Assembly (NCBI GenBank): GCA_027533385.1
Contig: JAPZUE010000076.1
Coordinates: 1 to 42,627, forward strand
Direction of reading: 5' to 3'
From: Rhizobium sp.
Lineage (GTDB): Bacteria; Pseudomonadota; Alphaproteobacteria; Rhizobiales; Rhizobiaceae
Length of the DNA: 42,627 bases
The notes under the pieces were generated by a model. The model was not told the DNA's origin, did not search any database, and saw only the letters and a list, made by a program, of their open reading frames with translations. Below, piece after piece: positions 7,704 through 15,140 of the stretch; the first letter of the stretch is position 1, and every line of letters starts with the position of its first letter. Made by a program: the position numbers and the translations under genes.

Positions 7704-8828
7704 TTAAGACGTGGATCCGACAACGCCCTCGACGAGGTAGCTCATGCTTTCGAGCGCAACGTCGGTTTCAACAAAGGCCTGTCCCTCGGTCGCGATGACA
7801 TTGCCCTTGTTGTCCTTGAGCGGTCCCTTGATGACCGAGAAGCCGCCCTTGAGGATTTCGGCAAGGGTCGCGTCGAACTGCTTGCGCGCCGGTTCGGTGA
7901 CCGCCGGGCCGAGCGGGCTCATCTTGACGAAGCCTTCGGCAAGGCCGCCACGGACGAAGTTGTCGATGGTGCCGCCGGCCAAGGTCGTGTTGACCATGTC
8001 GGTATAGACCTTGGACCAGTTCCACTCGGCACCGGTCAGATATTTCTCCGGTGCGAGCGGGCTCTGGTTGGCGTGGTAGCCGCAGAGGAACATGCCGCGA
8101 CCGGCGCCGGTTTCCATGACAACCTTCGGGCCGTCGACATGGCAGGTGACGACGTCGACGCCCTGGTCGGCGAGTGCGTTTGTGGCTTCCGCTTCCTTGA
8201 CCGCGAGCGACCATTCACCGGTGAAGATGACCTGGCAGGTGATCGAGGGATCGACGGCGCGGGCGCCGAGCAGGAAAGAGTTGATGTTGAGCAGGACCTG
8301 CGGAATGGGCTTAGCCGCGACGAAGCCGATCTTCTTGGTCTTGGTCATGTGACCGGCGACGATGCCGTTCAGATACTGGCCCATGCCGATGTAACCGAAA
8401 TAGGAGCCGGTATTGGCGGGCTTGTCCGGGGTCCAGAGGCCGCCGCAATGCTCGAAACGGACATTGGGATATTTCGGCGCCATGGTCAGGATATGGGGGT
8501 CGAAATAGCCGAAGGAGGTCGGGAAGAGCAGTGTGGCACCGTCGAAGTTGATCATGCTCTCCATGGTCTTCTGGACGTCGACCGTTTCCGGTACCTGCTC
8601 TTCTTCGACCACGGTCACGCCTTCGATCGCCTTGATCGCGGCAGCGCCTTCGGCATGAGCCTGATTATAGCCGAAGTCATCCTTCGGGCCGACATAGATG
8701 AAGCCGACGGTCAGGCCTGCGGCGCGGGCGATGTCGAAGGGAAGCATGCTGCTTGCGGCGGCAAGGCCGGCGAGACCGGCTGACTGGCGCAGAAACTGGC
8801 GGCGGCTCGGCATAAGAAACTGGCTCAT
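7704..8828 (-). CDS. BMP-family (Med/PnrA-like) ABC substrate-binding protein, Tat-exported
   Basis: This is the periplasmic ligand-binding component of the importer, 374 residues long. The N terminus carries a twin-arginine signal (SRRQFLRQSAG, Arg9-Arg10) with a hydrophobic region and a probable cleavage after ARA near residue 36. The mature part opens with TVGFIYVGPKDDFGYNQAHAEG, typical of the BMP/PnrA fold (compare GxxxDxSFNQ in PnrA), and later shows YFGYIGMGQYLNGIVAGHMTKTKKIGFV. Tat export suggests folding before export, possibly with a bound ligand or cofactor. The ATG at 8828 has GGGAGATCCTTC upstream. It is the first gene of the operon and is divergent from the LysR gene. Confidence 0.9.
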   Translation of the reverse strand: MSQFLMPSRRQFLRQSAGLAGLAAASSMLPFDIARAAGLTVGFIYVGPKDDFGYNQAHAEGAAAIKAIEGVTVVEEEQVPETVDVQKTMESMINFDGATLLFPTSFGYFDPHILTMAPKYPNVRFEHCGGLWTPDKPANTGSYFGYIGMGQYLNGIVAGHMTKTKKIGFVAAKPIPQVLLNINSFLLGARAVDPSITCQVIFTGEWSLAVKEAEATNALADQGVDVVTCHVDGPKVVMETGAGRGMFLCGYHANQSPLAPEKYLTGAEWNWSKVYTDMVNTTLAGGTIDNFVRGGLAEGFVKMSPLGPAVTEPARKQFDATLAEILKGGFSVIKGPLKDNKGNVIATEGQAFVETDVALESMSYLVEGVVGSTS

Positions 8829-8970
8829 GAAGGATCTCCCAGATCACGGTATGGACGGCGAACAGTCGGGCGGGCGCTGGTTCCCCTGATTATTGATGGC
8901 GCTCCGCGTTCACCTTTGAGTAACCCATATGGCGCCGCTTCTGTCTTGTGCTAAGTTTTGCGCGAGCCGC

Positions 8971-8983
8971 TGCAAATTTTGCA
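8971..8983. promoter_or_regulatory. LysR-type T-N11-A operator
   Basis: TGCAAATTTTGCA is a perfect inverted repeat (TGCAAA / TTTGCA with a 1-bp centre) that fits the T-N11-A rule for LysR regulators. It lies 19 bp upstream of the lysR ATG (9003), in the divergent gap facing the BMP transporter operon (start 8828). This is consistent with negative autoregulation and control of the operon. The symmetry is seen; binding is inferred. Confidence 0.6.
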
Positions 8984-9002
8984 TCACTGGGAGAGCCGTC
9001 GC

Positions 9003-9911
9003 ATGCGCCATCTGACTTCGCTGCGTTACATCGATGCCGTTGCCAAGGCCGGCTCCATTCGTGGGGCGGCCGAATCGCTGGCAATCACATCGACGGCGCT
9101 CAATCGGCGCATCCTGGCGCTGGAAGAGGAACTTGGCGTGCCGGTCTTCGAGCGGCTGCCGCATGGGGTTCGGTTGTCGAGCGCCGGCGAGATCCTGATC
9201 CATCACATCCGCAACCAGATCTCCGACATGGAGCGGGTACGCTCACAGATCGCCGACCTCTCTGGCGTCAGGCGTGGTCATGTGTCGATCGCCTGCAGCC
9301 AGGCGCTCCTGCCCTATTTCCTGCCGCATCAGATCGCTCACTATCGAAAGGACCATCCGGCGGTGACCTTCGGCGTGCATCTGCGCGACCGGCAGGCGGC
9401 GGAGCAGTCGCTGGTCGATCATTCGGCGGATCTGGCGATCGTCTTCGAGCCCGTGCGGATGGCGGATTTCATGACGCTGATCCGGGTGCATCAGCCGGTG
9501 CATGTGGTGATGGCACCGCATCATCCTCTGGCAACCAAGGACACCATCCGGCTGAGCGACTGCCTCGGCTACCCCTATTCGCTGCCGACGGCCCCCTTTG
9601 GTGTGCGCCACCTGATGGACATGGCAGCGCAGAAATCCTCACATCGACTGGAACCGGTGATCGAATCCGACAGTTTCGAATTCCTGCGCAACCATGCGGT
9701 CGCGGAGAACATCATCACCTTCCAAATCCCGATCGGGCTTTCGGACCATACGATGACGGGCGAGATGATCACGCGACCGCTCGACAAGCGCGATGTGCCG
9801 GCAGGCGTTCTCTACATGGGGCAGTTGCGCGGACGGACGCTTCCGGTCGCAGCGGCCCGGTTCGCCGCCCAGCTGTCGACGGCACTTGCCAGCCGATACG
9901 AAGTGTCGTGA
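9003..9911 (+). CDS. LysR family transcriptional regulator
   Basis: The 302-residue regulator has an N-terminal winged helix-turn-helix (LTSLRYIDAVAKAGSIRGAAESLAITSTALNRRI region, residues about 3-60; ALEEELGVPVFERLPHGVRLSSAGE follows). The C-terminal type 2 periplasmic-binding-like effector domain spans about residues 90-300. The ATG at 9003 is preferred over a TTG at 8958 because of the GGGAG site. The gene is transcribed away from the BMP transporter and amidohydrolase operon, and a palindromic T-N11-A site lies between them, so it probably senses the imported compound or a breakdown product. It converges with the SURF1 gene, 15 bp away. Confidence 0.9.
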   Translation: MRHLTSLRYIDAVAKAGSIRGAAESLAITSTALNRRILALEEELGVPVFERLPHGVRLSSAGEILIHHIRNQISDMERVRSQIADLSGVRRGHVSIACSQALLPYFLPHQIAHYRKDHPAVTFGVHLRDRQAAEQSLVDHSADLAIVFEPVRMADFMTLIRVHQPVHVVMAPHHPLATKDTIRLSDCLGYPYSLPTAPFGVRHLMDMAAQKSSHRLEPVIESDSFEFLRNHAVAENIITFQIPIGLSDHTMTGEMITRPLDKRDVPAGVLYMGQLRGRTLPVAAARFAAQLSTALASRYEVS

Positions 9912-9926
9912 CGGCTTGGCCGAAAA

Positions 9927-10631
9927 TTACCGCTCGACCGCGTCAGGTCGCGTGGCGCGATAGAGCAGATAGGCGAAGACCGCCGCCAGGCCGAACCAGG
10001 TCATGGCATAGCCGAAATGCTTGTTGGGGAAGGAAACCACCGTCAGCCCGCCGACAGGCATGCCATCGCCCCGTTGATCGGCATCGATGAAATAGGGCGC
10101 GACCTCTCCGAGCCCGAGGGCCTCAGCCATGGCGACCGTATCACGGGAGAACCATCGATTGCCCATGGGGTCGTTGTCGCGGAGAAAGGCGCCGCCCGGC
10201 TGGGTCAGGCGCAGGAGGCCTGTCACCCTCTGCGCTCCCTCAGGTCTCGGCCTGTCGGCGACCGAGGTCCGGTCATCGGGCACGAAGCCGCGGTTGATGA
10301 AGAGGCGCCAGCCGTCCTCCGTCTCAAAGGGCGTCATCACCCAGAAACCGGATCCGCGCGACGTCACGGCCTTCACCAGGAGGTCGTCTGCGGGCAGATA
10401 CCGGCCGCGCACTTCGACGCGGCGATATTCCGCCGTGTCAAATGTGACGCCCGTCCAAAGATCGGGTCCGGGTGCAGCGGATGGCGGGGCCACAAGCCCC
10501 GCCTCGACGCGTTCAATGAGAGCCGTCTTCCATTGCAGGCGCTGGAGCTGCCAGACGCCGAGACCGACGAGCAGCCCGATGGCGAGGACGCCCAGTCCAA
10601 TGAACCACCATGGTCTGCGCGCCTCGGTCAT
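9927..10631 (-). CDS. SURF1 family cytochrome oxidase assembly protein
   Basis: The 234-residue inner-membrane protein has two membrane segments, at about residues 10-28 (WWFIGLGVLAIGLLVGLGVWQLQRL) and 205-225 (FGYAMTWFGLAAVFAYLLYRA), flanking a periplasmic domain. The first segment ends in the family motif WQLxRLxWK and the second region has the NxHFGYAxTWFGLA motif. SURF1 proteins assist haem insertion into subunit I of haem-copper oxidases. Here it follows cyoD by 16 bp at the end of the cyo operon, so its client is most likely the bo3 quinol oxidase rather than cytochrome c oxidase. Confidence 0.93.
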   Translation of the reverse strand: MTEARRPWWFIGLGVLAIGLLVGLGVWQLQRLQWKTALIERVEAGLVAPPSAAPGPDLWTGVTFDTAEYRRVEVRGRYLPADDLLVKAVTSRGSGFWVMTPFETEDGWRLFINRGFVPDDRTSVADRPRPEGAQRVTGLLRLTQPGGAFLRDNDPMGNRWFSRDTVAMAEALGLGEVAPYFIDADQRGDGMPVGGLTVVSFPNKHFGYAMTWFGLAAVFAYLLYRATRPDAVER

Positions 10632-10647
10632 TGCCTTGCCGATCTCT

Positions 10648-11052
10648 TCAGGAGCCGAAGCCCTGGAAGCTCTCGTGATCCATTGTCGGCATCATGTTGG
10701 TGTTCAGGTTGTACATGACCCAGACCGATCCGGCGATCATGATGACCACGACGATGACCGTGAAGATCATCGACAGCATGGTCCAGCCCTCGTCGGAGCG
10801 GGTGTTCATGTGCAGGAAATACACCATATGAACGAGAATCTGCACGACGGCGAAGCCGATCACCGTCACCGCTGTAAGCACGCGGCTTTCGAAGCCGCCG
10901 CTCATGACCACGGCAAAGGGAATGATCGTCAGGATCGCGGCCAGCACAAAGCCCGTCAGATACGAGCGGTAGCTGCCGTGATCATGGCCGGTATTGTCGT
11001 GACCGTGGCCCTGGTCGTGATGGCCGTGGGGCTGGATGGAAGGTTTGGACAT
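10648..11052 (-). CDS. cyoD: Cytochrome bo3 ubiquinol oxidase subunit IV
   Basis: This small inner-membrane subunit (134 residues) has three membrane helices, at about residues 33-53, 63-82 and 97-118. It contains the family patterns YLTGFVLAAILTIIPF and VVQILVHMVYFLHM. It stabilises the CuB site and assembly of the oxidase. The ATG at 11052 overlaps the cyoC stop by one base (TGATG). An unusual feature is the histidine-rich N terminus (residues about 8-26), with seven His in 18 residues, which could bind metal; the Escherichia coli subunit lacks such a stretch as far as I recall. Confidence 0.93.
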   Translation of the reverse strand: MSKPSIQPHGHHDQGHGHDNTGHDHGSYRSYLTGFVLAAILTIIPFAVVMSGGFESRVLTAVTVIGFAVVQILVHMVYFLHMNTRSDEGWTMLSMIFTVIVVVIMIAGSVWVMYNLNTNMMPTMDHESFQGFGS

Positions 11053-11681
11053 CAGATCATCCCCAGGAGATAGACGAAGGTGAAAACCCCGATCCAGATG
11101 ACATCGAGGAAGTGCCAGAACATGCTCAGGCATTCCATGCGGCGGGTGTTTGCCGGGATCAGGCCCTTCTGGTTGATCTGGACCATGAGAGTAACGAGCC
11201 AGATACAGCCGAACAGCACGTGCAGGCCGTGCGTGCCGACGAGCGCGAAGAAGGCCGACAGGAAGGCAGACCGCTGCGGGCCGGCGCCGAGTTCGATCAG
11301 GTGGTGGAACTCATAGATTTCCAGCGCCAGGAAGGCGAGGCCTAGCAGCAGCGTGACGGCCAGCCAGATCTGCATGCGGGCCTGACGGCCCTCATACATG
11401 GCCAGCATCGCAAAGCCGAAGGTGATCGAGGACACCAGCAGGAAACCGGTGTTGATGGCAATGAGCGTCAGATCGAACAGAACCTTGGGGCCGGGGCCGG
11501 CCGCATAGCTCTGGCCGACCACGGCGAAAACGGCGAAGAGGACCGCGAACATCAGGCAGTCGCTCATCAGGTAGATCCAGAAGCCGAGACGCGTGGACGC
11601 GCCTTCCGGATGATGATGCGGCTCGGTTTCCCAATAGACGGCAGGCGTATCGGTCTGGGTGACGGTGCTCACGGTCTTCAC
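11052..11681 (-). CDS. cyoC: Cytochrome bo3 ubiquinol oxidase subunit III
   Basis: This 209-residue inner-membrane subunit has five membrane helices (starting near residues 29, 69, 97, 143 and 183). Recognisable parts are LGFWIYLMSDCLMFAVLFAVFAV, the FHHLIELGAGPQRSAFLSAFFALVGTHGLHV region and the C-terminal MFWHFLDVIWIGVFTFVYLLG. Subunit III supports stability of the catalytic subunit. The start at 11681 overlaps the cyoB stop by 4 bp (ATGA) and its stop overlaps cyoD, so the operon is translationally coupled. Confidence 0.95.
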   Translation of the reverse strand: MKTVSTVTQTDTPAVYWETEPHHHPEGASTRLGFWIYLMSDCLMFAVLFAVFAVVGQSYAAGPGPKVLFDLTLIAINTGFLLVSSITFGFAMLAMYEGRQARMQIWLAVTLLLGLAFLALEIYEFHHLIELGAGPQRSAFLSAFFALVGTHGLHVLFGCIWLVTLMVQINQKGLIPANTRRMECLSMFWHFLDVIWIGVFTFVYLLGMI

Positions 11682-13684
11682 GCTCCTACGCTGGCCAGTT
11701 CGCGGTCACGGGCCTTTTCGACACGCTCGACCTCGTCGACGGGGACATAGTAATCCCGGTCATAGTTGAAGGTATGGGCGATCGAGACGGCAATGATCGC
11801 GAGGAAGGACAGGGCTGCCAGCCACCATATGTACCAGACCAGGGCGAAGCCGCAGAGCGTCGCCAGGGCCGACAGGATAACACCTGTGCCGGTGTAACGC
11901 GGCATGTGGATCGGCAGGTAGGGTGCCTTCGGGCGCGTCTGACCAACCTGCTTCATGTCGTGCCATGCATCGAGATCATGGACCACGGGTGTGAAGGCGA
12001 AGTTGTAGGCCGGCGGCGGGGAAGACGTCGCCCATTCCAGCGTGCGGCCATCCCAGGGGTCGCCGGTCACGTCCATATTGTCCTTCCGCTGCAAGATCGA
12101 AACGGCGATCTGGATGAAGAAGGCGGCAATACCGATAGCGATCAACAGCGCGCCGAGGGCTGCCAGGATGAACCAGATCCTGAGATCCGGATCATCGAAG
12201 ACACGCATGCGGCGGGTGACACCCATCAGGCCGAGCACGTAGAGCGGCATAAAGGCAAGCCAGAAGCCTGTGACCCAGCTCCAGAAGGAGACCTTGCCCC
12301 AGAAGACGTTCAGCTTGAAGCCAAAGGCCTTTGGCCACCAGTAGGCGATTGCCGCAAAGCAACCGAACAGCACGCCGCCGATGATGACGTTGTGGAAGTG
12401 GGCCACGAGGAAGAGCGAGTTGTGCAGGACGAAGTCTGCCGGCGGTACGGCGAGAAGGACGCCCGTCATGCCGCCGATGGTGAAGGTCAGCATGAAGGCA
12501 ATCGTCCACATCATCGGCAGGTCGAAGCGCACCCGTCCCTTGTACATGGTGAAGAGCCAGTTGAAGATCTTGGCCCCCGTGGGAACCGAGATAATCATGG
12601 TGGTGATGCCGAAGAAGGCATTCACCGAGGCCCCCGAACCCATGGTGAAGAAGTGGTGCAGCCAGACGATGTAGCTCAGGATCGTGATGCAGACGGTCGC
12701 ATAGACCATCGAGCTGTAACCGAAGAGGCGCTTGCCCGAGAAGGTCGAGGTTATCTCCGAGAAGACACCGAACAGCGGCAGGATCAGGATGTAGACTTCC
12801 GGGTGACCCCAGATCCAGATGAGGTTGACATACATCATCGGATTGCCGCCGAGATCGTTCGTGAAGAAATTGGTTCCCACGTAGCGATCAAGCGTCAGAA
12901 GAATGAGCGTCATCGTCAGGACCGGGAAGGACGCGACGATCAGGACGTTGGTGCAGAGCGCGGTCCAGGTGAAGACCGGCATGCGCATCAGGGTCATGCC
13001 CGGTGCGCGCATCTTGATGATGGTCACGAGCAGGTTGATACCCGATAGCGTCGTGCCGACACCCGCGACCTGCAGACCCCATATGTAGTAATCGACCCCC
13101 ACCCACGGACTGTAGCCTATGCCCGACAGCGGCGGGAAGGCGAGCCAGCCCGTCTGGGCGAACTCGCCGACGAAGAGCGAGGCCATGACAAGAACGGCAC
13201 CGCCGACGGTCATCCAGAACGAGAAATTGTTGAGGAAGGGGAACGAGACGTCACGCGCGCCGATCTGCAGCGGCACGACATAGTTCATCAGACCGGTGAC
13301 GAAAGGCATCGCCACGAAGAAGATCATGATCACGCCGTGGGCGGTAAAGATCTGATCGTAGTGGTGGGCGTTAAGATAACCTTCCGACCCGTTGAAGGCC
13401 AGCACCTGCTGCAGGCGCATCATGATGGCGTCGGCAAAGCCGCGCACTAGCATGATCAGCGCCAGGATGATGTACATGATGCCGATCTTCTTGTGATCGA
13501 CCGAGGTCAGCCACTCGCGCCAGAGATAGCCCCAGAGGCGATAATAGGTCAGAGCGCCAACGGTGGCGGCACCGCCGATCACGACGACCACAAAGGTCGA
13601 GAGAACGATGGGATCCGTCGGGATCGCACTCCAGTTGAGGCGGCCGAGAAGAAACGTGGTGGAATGGTCTATTGCAGTGGCCAT
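11678..13684 (-). CDS. cyoB: Cytochrome bo3 ubiquinol oxidase subunit I
   Basis: This is the catalytic haem-copper subunit, 668 residues long. It oxidises ubiquinol, reduces oxygen to water and pumps protons. Visible signatures include the quinol-site stretch RGFADAIMMRLQQ and HHYDQIFTAHGVIMIFF (low-spin haem ligand region). WGHPEVYILILP carries the CuB His and the D-channel Glu, WLHHFFTMG carries the CuB His pair, and HFHNVIIGG carries haem ligands. The quinol-binding Arg and Asp in RGFAD mark it as a quinol rather than cytochrome c oxidase. It starts 12 bp after the cyoA stop. Confidence 0.97.
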   Translation of the reverse strand: MATAIDHSTTFLLGRLNWSAIPTDPIVLSTFVVVVIGGAATVGALTYYRLWGYLWREWLTSVDHKKIGIMYIILALIMLVRGFADAIMMRLQQVLAFNGSEGYLNAHHYDQIFTAHGVIMIFFVAMPFVTGLMNYVVPLQIGARDVSFPFLNNFSFWMTVGGAVLVMASLFVGEFAQTGWLAFPPLSGIGYSPWVGVDYYIWGLQVAGVGTTLSGINLLVTIIKMRAPGMTLMRMPVFTWTALCTNVLIVASFPVLTMTLILLTLDRYVGTNFFTNDLGGNPMMYVNLIWIWGHPEVYILILPLFGVFSEITSTFSGKRLFGYSSMVYATVCITILSYIVWLHHFFTMGSGASVNAFFGITTMIISVPTGAKIFNWLFTMYKGRVRFDLPMMWTIAFMLTFTIGGMTGVLLAVPPADFVLHNSLFLVAHFHNVIIGGVLFGCFAAIAYWWPKAFGFKLNVFWGKVSFWSWVTGFWLAFMPLYVLGLMGVTRRMRVFDDPDLRIWFILAALGALLIAIGIAAFFIQIAVSILQRKDNMDVTGDPWDGRTLEWATSSPPPAYNFAFTPVVHDLDAWHDMKQVGQTRPKAPYLPIHMPRYTGTGVILSALATLCGFALVWYIWWLAALSFLAIIAVSIAHTFNYDRDYYVPVDEVERVEKARDRELASVGA

Positions 13685-13696
13685 GCCGGTATCCTG

Positions 13697-14902
13697 TCAG
13701 AGTTGCGGCGCATTGCCGGAGGCCTGCCGAACGAGCGTCATGAAACGCTCGGCATCCCCGCCGAAGGGCGATGCGGGCTGTGGCATGTTGTGTCCCATAA
13801 GCGGGCCGGAAACGACCGGCTCGACATTGGCGGAAGCGGGCTGTGCAGTCAGCATCTGCTCCAGTTCCTCGATCGTGCAGAAGCCCATGACCTTGAAGGG
13901 CTCCCAGCCGAAGACCGGCTCGCGCATGCCGCGGCGCTCATGCTTGTCGTAAATCAGTGCGCTGACATTCACGGTGCCGGCGAGACCGGTGCCACCTTGA
14001 GCGTCGAGAGCCATCATTTCGGCCATGCAGATCTTGCCGTCTTCGACGCACATGTTGACGACACGCGGGAAGAGCATCGGATCGACGCTGGCAAAGGTCA
14101 TGGGCTCGACATTTTCGGTGGGGCGCTCAAGCTCGAGATAGCGGGTACGGTCCAGCTTGTCGGCGCCGGCACGGGCTTCCGCAACCCAGGCGTCGAAAGC
14201 TGCGGGATCGCTCGCCTTGGCCTTGAAACGCATGCCGGAGAAGCCGGCGCCGGAATAATGGGACGCCAGGCCCTGGAACGTGCCTTCCTGGTTGAACACG
14301 CCATGCAGGGTCGTCTGCATGCCCGGCATCGCATAGATCATCCCCGCCATATGGGGGATGTAGAAGGCGTTCATCACGGAAGACGATGTCAGCGAGAAAC
14401 GGATCGGGCGATCAACAGGAACCGGCATCTCGTTGACGGCGGCGACACCATATTGCGGATAGATGAAGAGCCACTTCCAGTCGAGCGCGACAACCTGGAC
14501 CTCCAGAGGCTCCTGTTGCGGATCCAGCGGCTTCTCTGCCGAAACGCGGCCAAGCGGTCTGTAGGGATCAAGCAAATGTGTCTGCACCCAGGTGAGCGCA
14601 CCGAGGCAGACGATAATCAGAAGCGGGATTGCCCAGATGATCAGTTCGAGCTTTGTCGAATGAGACCAGTTCGGCTTGTAGACGGCTTCCTTGTTGGAAG
14701 CGCGGTAATGCCACGCGAACCAGCAGGTCATGATCATCACCGGAATGATGATGATCAACATCAACAGGGTCGATATGACCAGAAGATCGCGCTGCTGCGC
14801 GGCAACGTCTCCGGTCGGAGCAAGGACTTCTGCCTTGCAGGCGGATAGAAACAGGACCGCCCCCAGGGCGGCCAGTATTTTCGGGAGGCGAAGCTCTTGC
14901 AT
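13697..14902 (-). CDS. cyoA: Cytochrome bo3 ubiquinol oxidase subunit II
   Basis: This 401-residue lipoprotein subunit has lipobox LSAC with Cys22, two membrane helices (about residues 43-66 and 88-110) and a periplasmic cupredoxin domain. That domain has WKWLFIYPQYGVAAVNEMPVP and FYIPHMAGMIYAMPGM, but no CuA ligands, as expected for a quinol oxidase. It is longer than the Escherichia coli protein by a C-terminal extension that ends with a region rich in Pro, Ala and Ser. It is the first gene of cyoABCD-SURF1. No haem O synthase (cyoE) gene is linked, so haem O must come from elsewhere in the genome. Confidence 0.95.
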   Translation of the reverse strand: MQELRLPKILAALGAVLFLSACKAEVLAPTGDVAAQQRDLLVISTLLMLIIIIPVMIMTCWFAWHYRASNKEAVYKPNWSHSTKLELIIWAIPLLIIVCLGALTWVQTHLLDPYRPLGRVSAEKPLDPQQEPLEVQVVALDWKWLFIYPQYGVAAVNEMPVPVDRPIRFSLTSSSVMNAFYIPHMAGMIYAMPGMQTTLHGVFNQEGTFQGLASHYSGAGFSGMRFKAKASDPAAFDAWVAEARAGADKLDRTRYLELERPTENVEPMTFASVDPMLFPRVVNMCVEDGKICMAEMMALDAQGGTGLAGTVNVSALIYDKHERRGMREPVFGWEPFKVMGFCTIEELEQMLTAQPASANVEPVVSGPLMGHNMPQPASPFGGDAERFMTLVRQASGNAPQL

Positions 14903-15014
14903 CTCGTACCCTGATAAACTTGCGGGTCACAGAGCGGAGGTCCCCCCGAACACCGCACCAAGACCATTGATATTCGCCAAGGTAGTTAGTTCGGTTTTGC
15001 GGTGCAGCACATAC

Positions 15015-15025
15015 GACAATTTGTC
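15015..15025. promoter_or_regulatory. Short palindrome in the cyoA/MFS divergent control region
   Basis: GACAATTTGTC (5-bp arms, 1-bp centre) sits midway in the 238-bp gap between divergent cyoA and the MFS gene, and half of it recurs just downstream as TGTCAATTTG. A nearby TTGATATTCGCCAA (14967-14980) resembles an FNR-type box in its left half only. Either could be an oxygen- or redox-linked operator, but both are short and no regulator gene is adjacent. Confidence 0.3.
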
Positions 15026-15140
15026 ACCTGTCAATTTGGCCGTTGCTGCGGCATCCGTCTGTACCATGTTATACTGACGCGCGGGCCGCATACCCCCCAT
15101 GCATGCCCGCTCTGTTCCAATCAGAAAGTGAGCACGCGTA

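Noticed and set aside
14967..14980. FNR box upstream of cyoA (TTGATATTCGCCAA)
   Set aside because: Only the left half-site matches TTGAT-N4-ATCAA well; the right half is GCCAA. Mentioned only as a weak possibility.
15043..15075. Sigma-70 promoter TTGCTG...TATACT before the MFS gene
   Set aside because: The -10-like TATACT is good but the spacer to TTGCTG is 21 bp, too long for a confident call.
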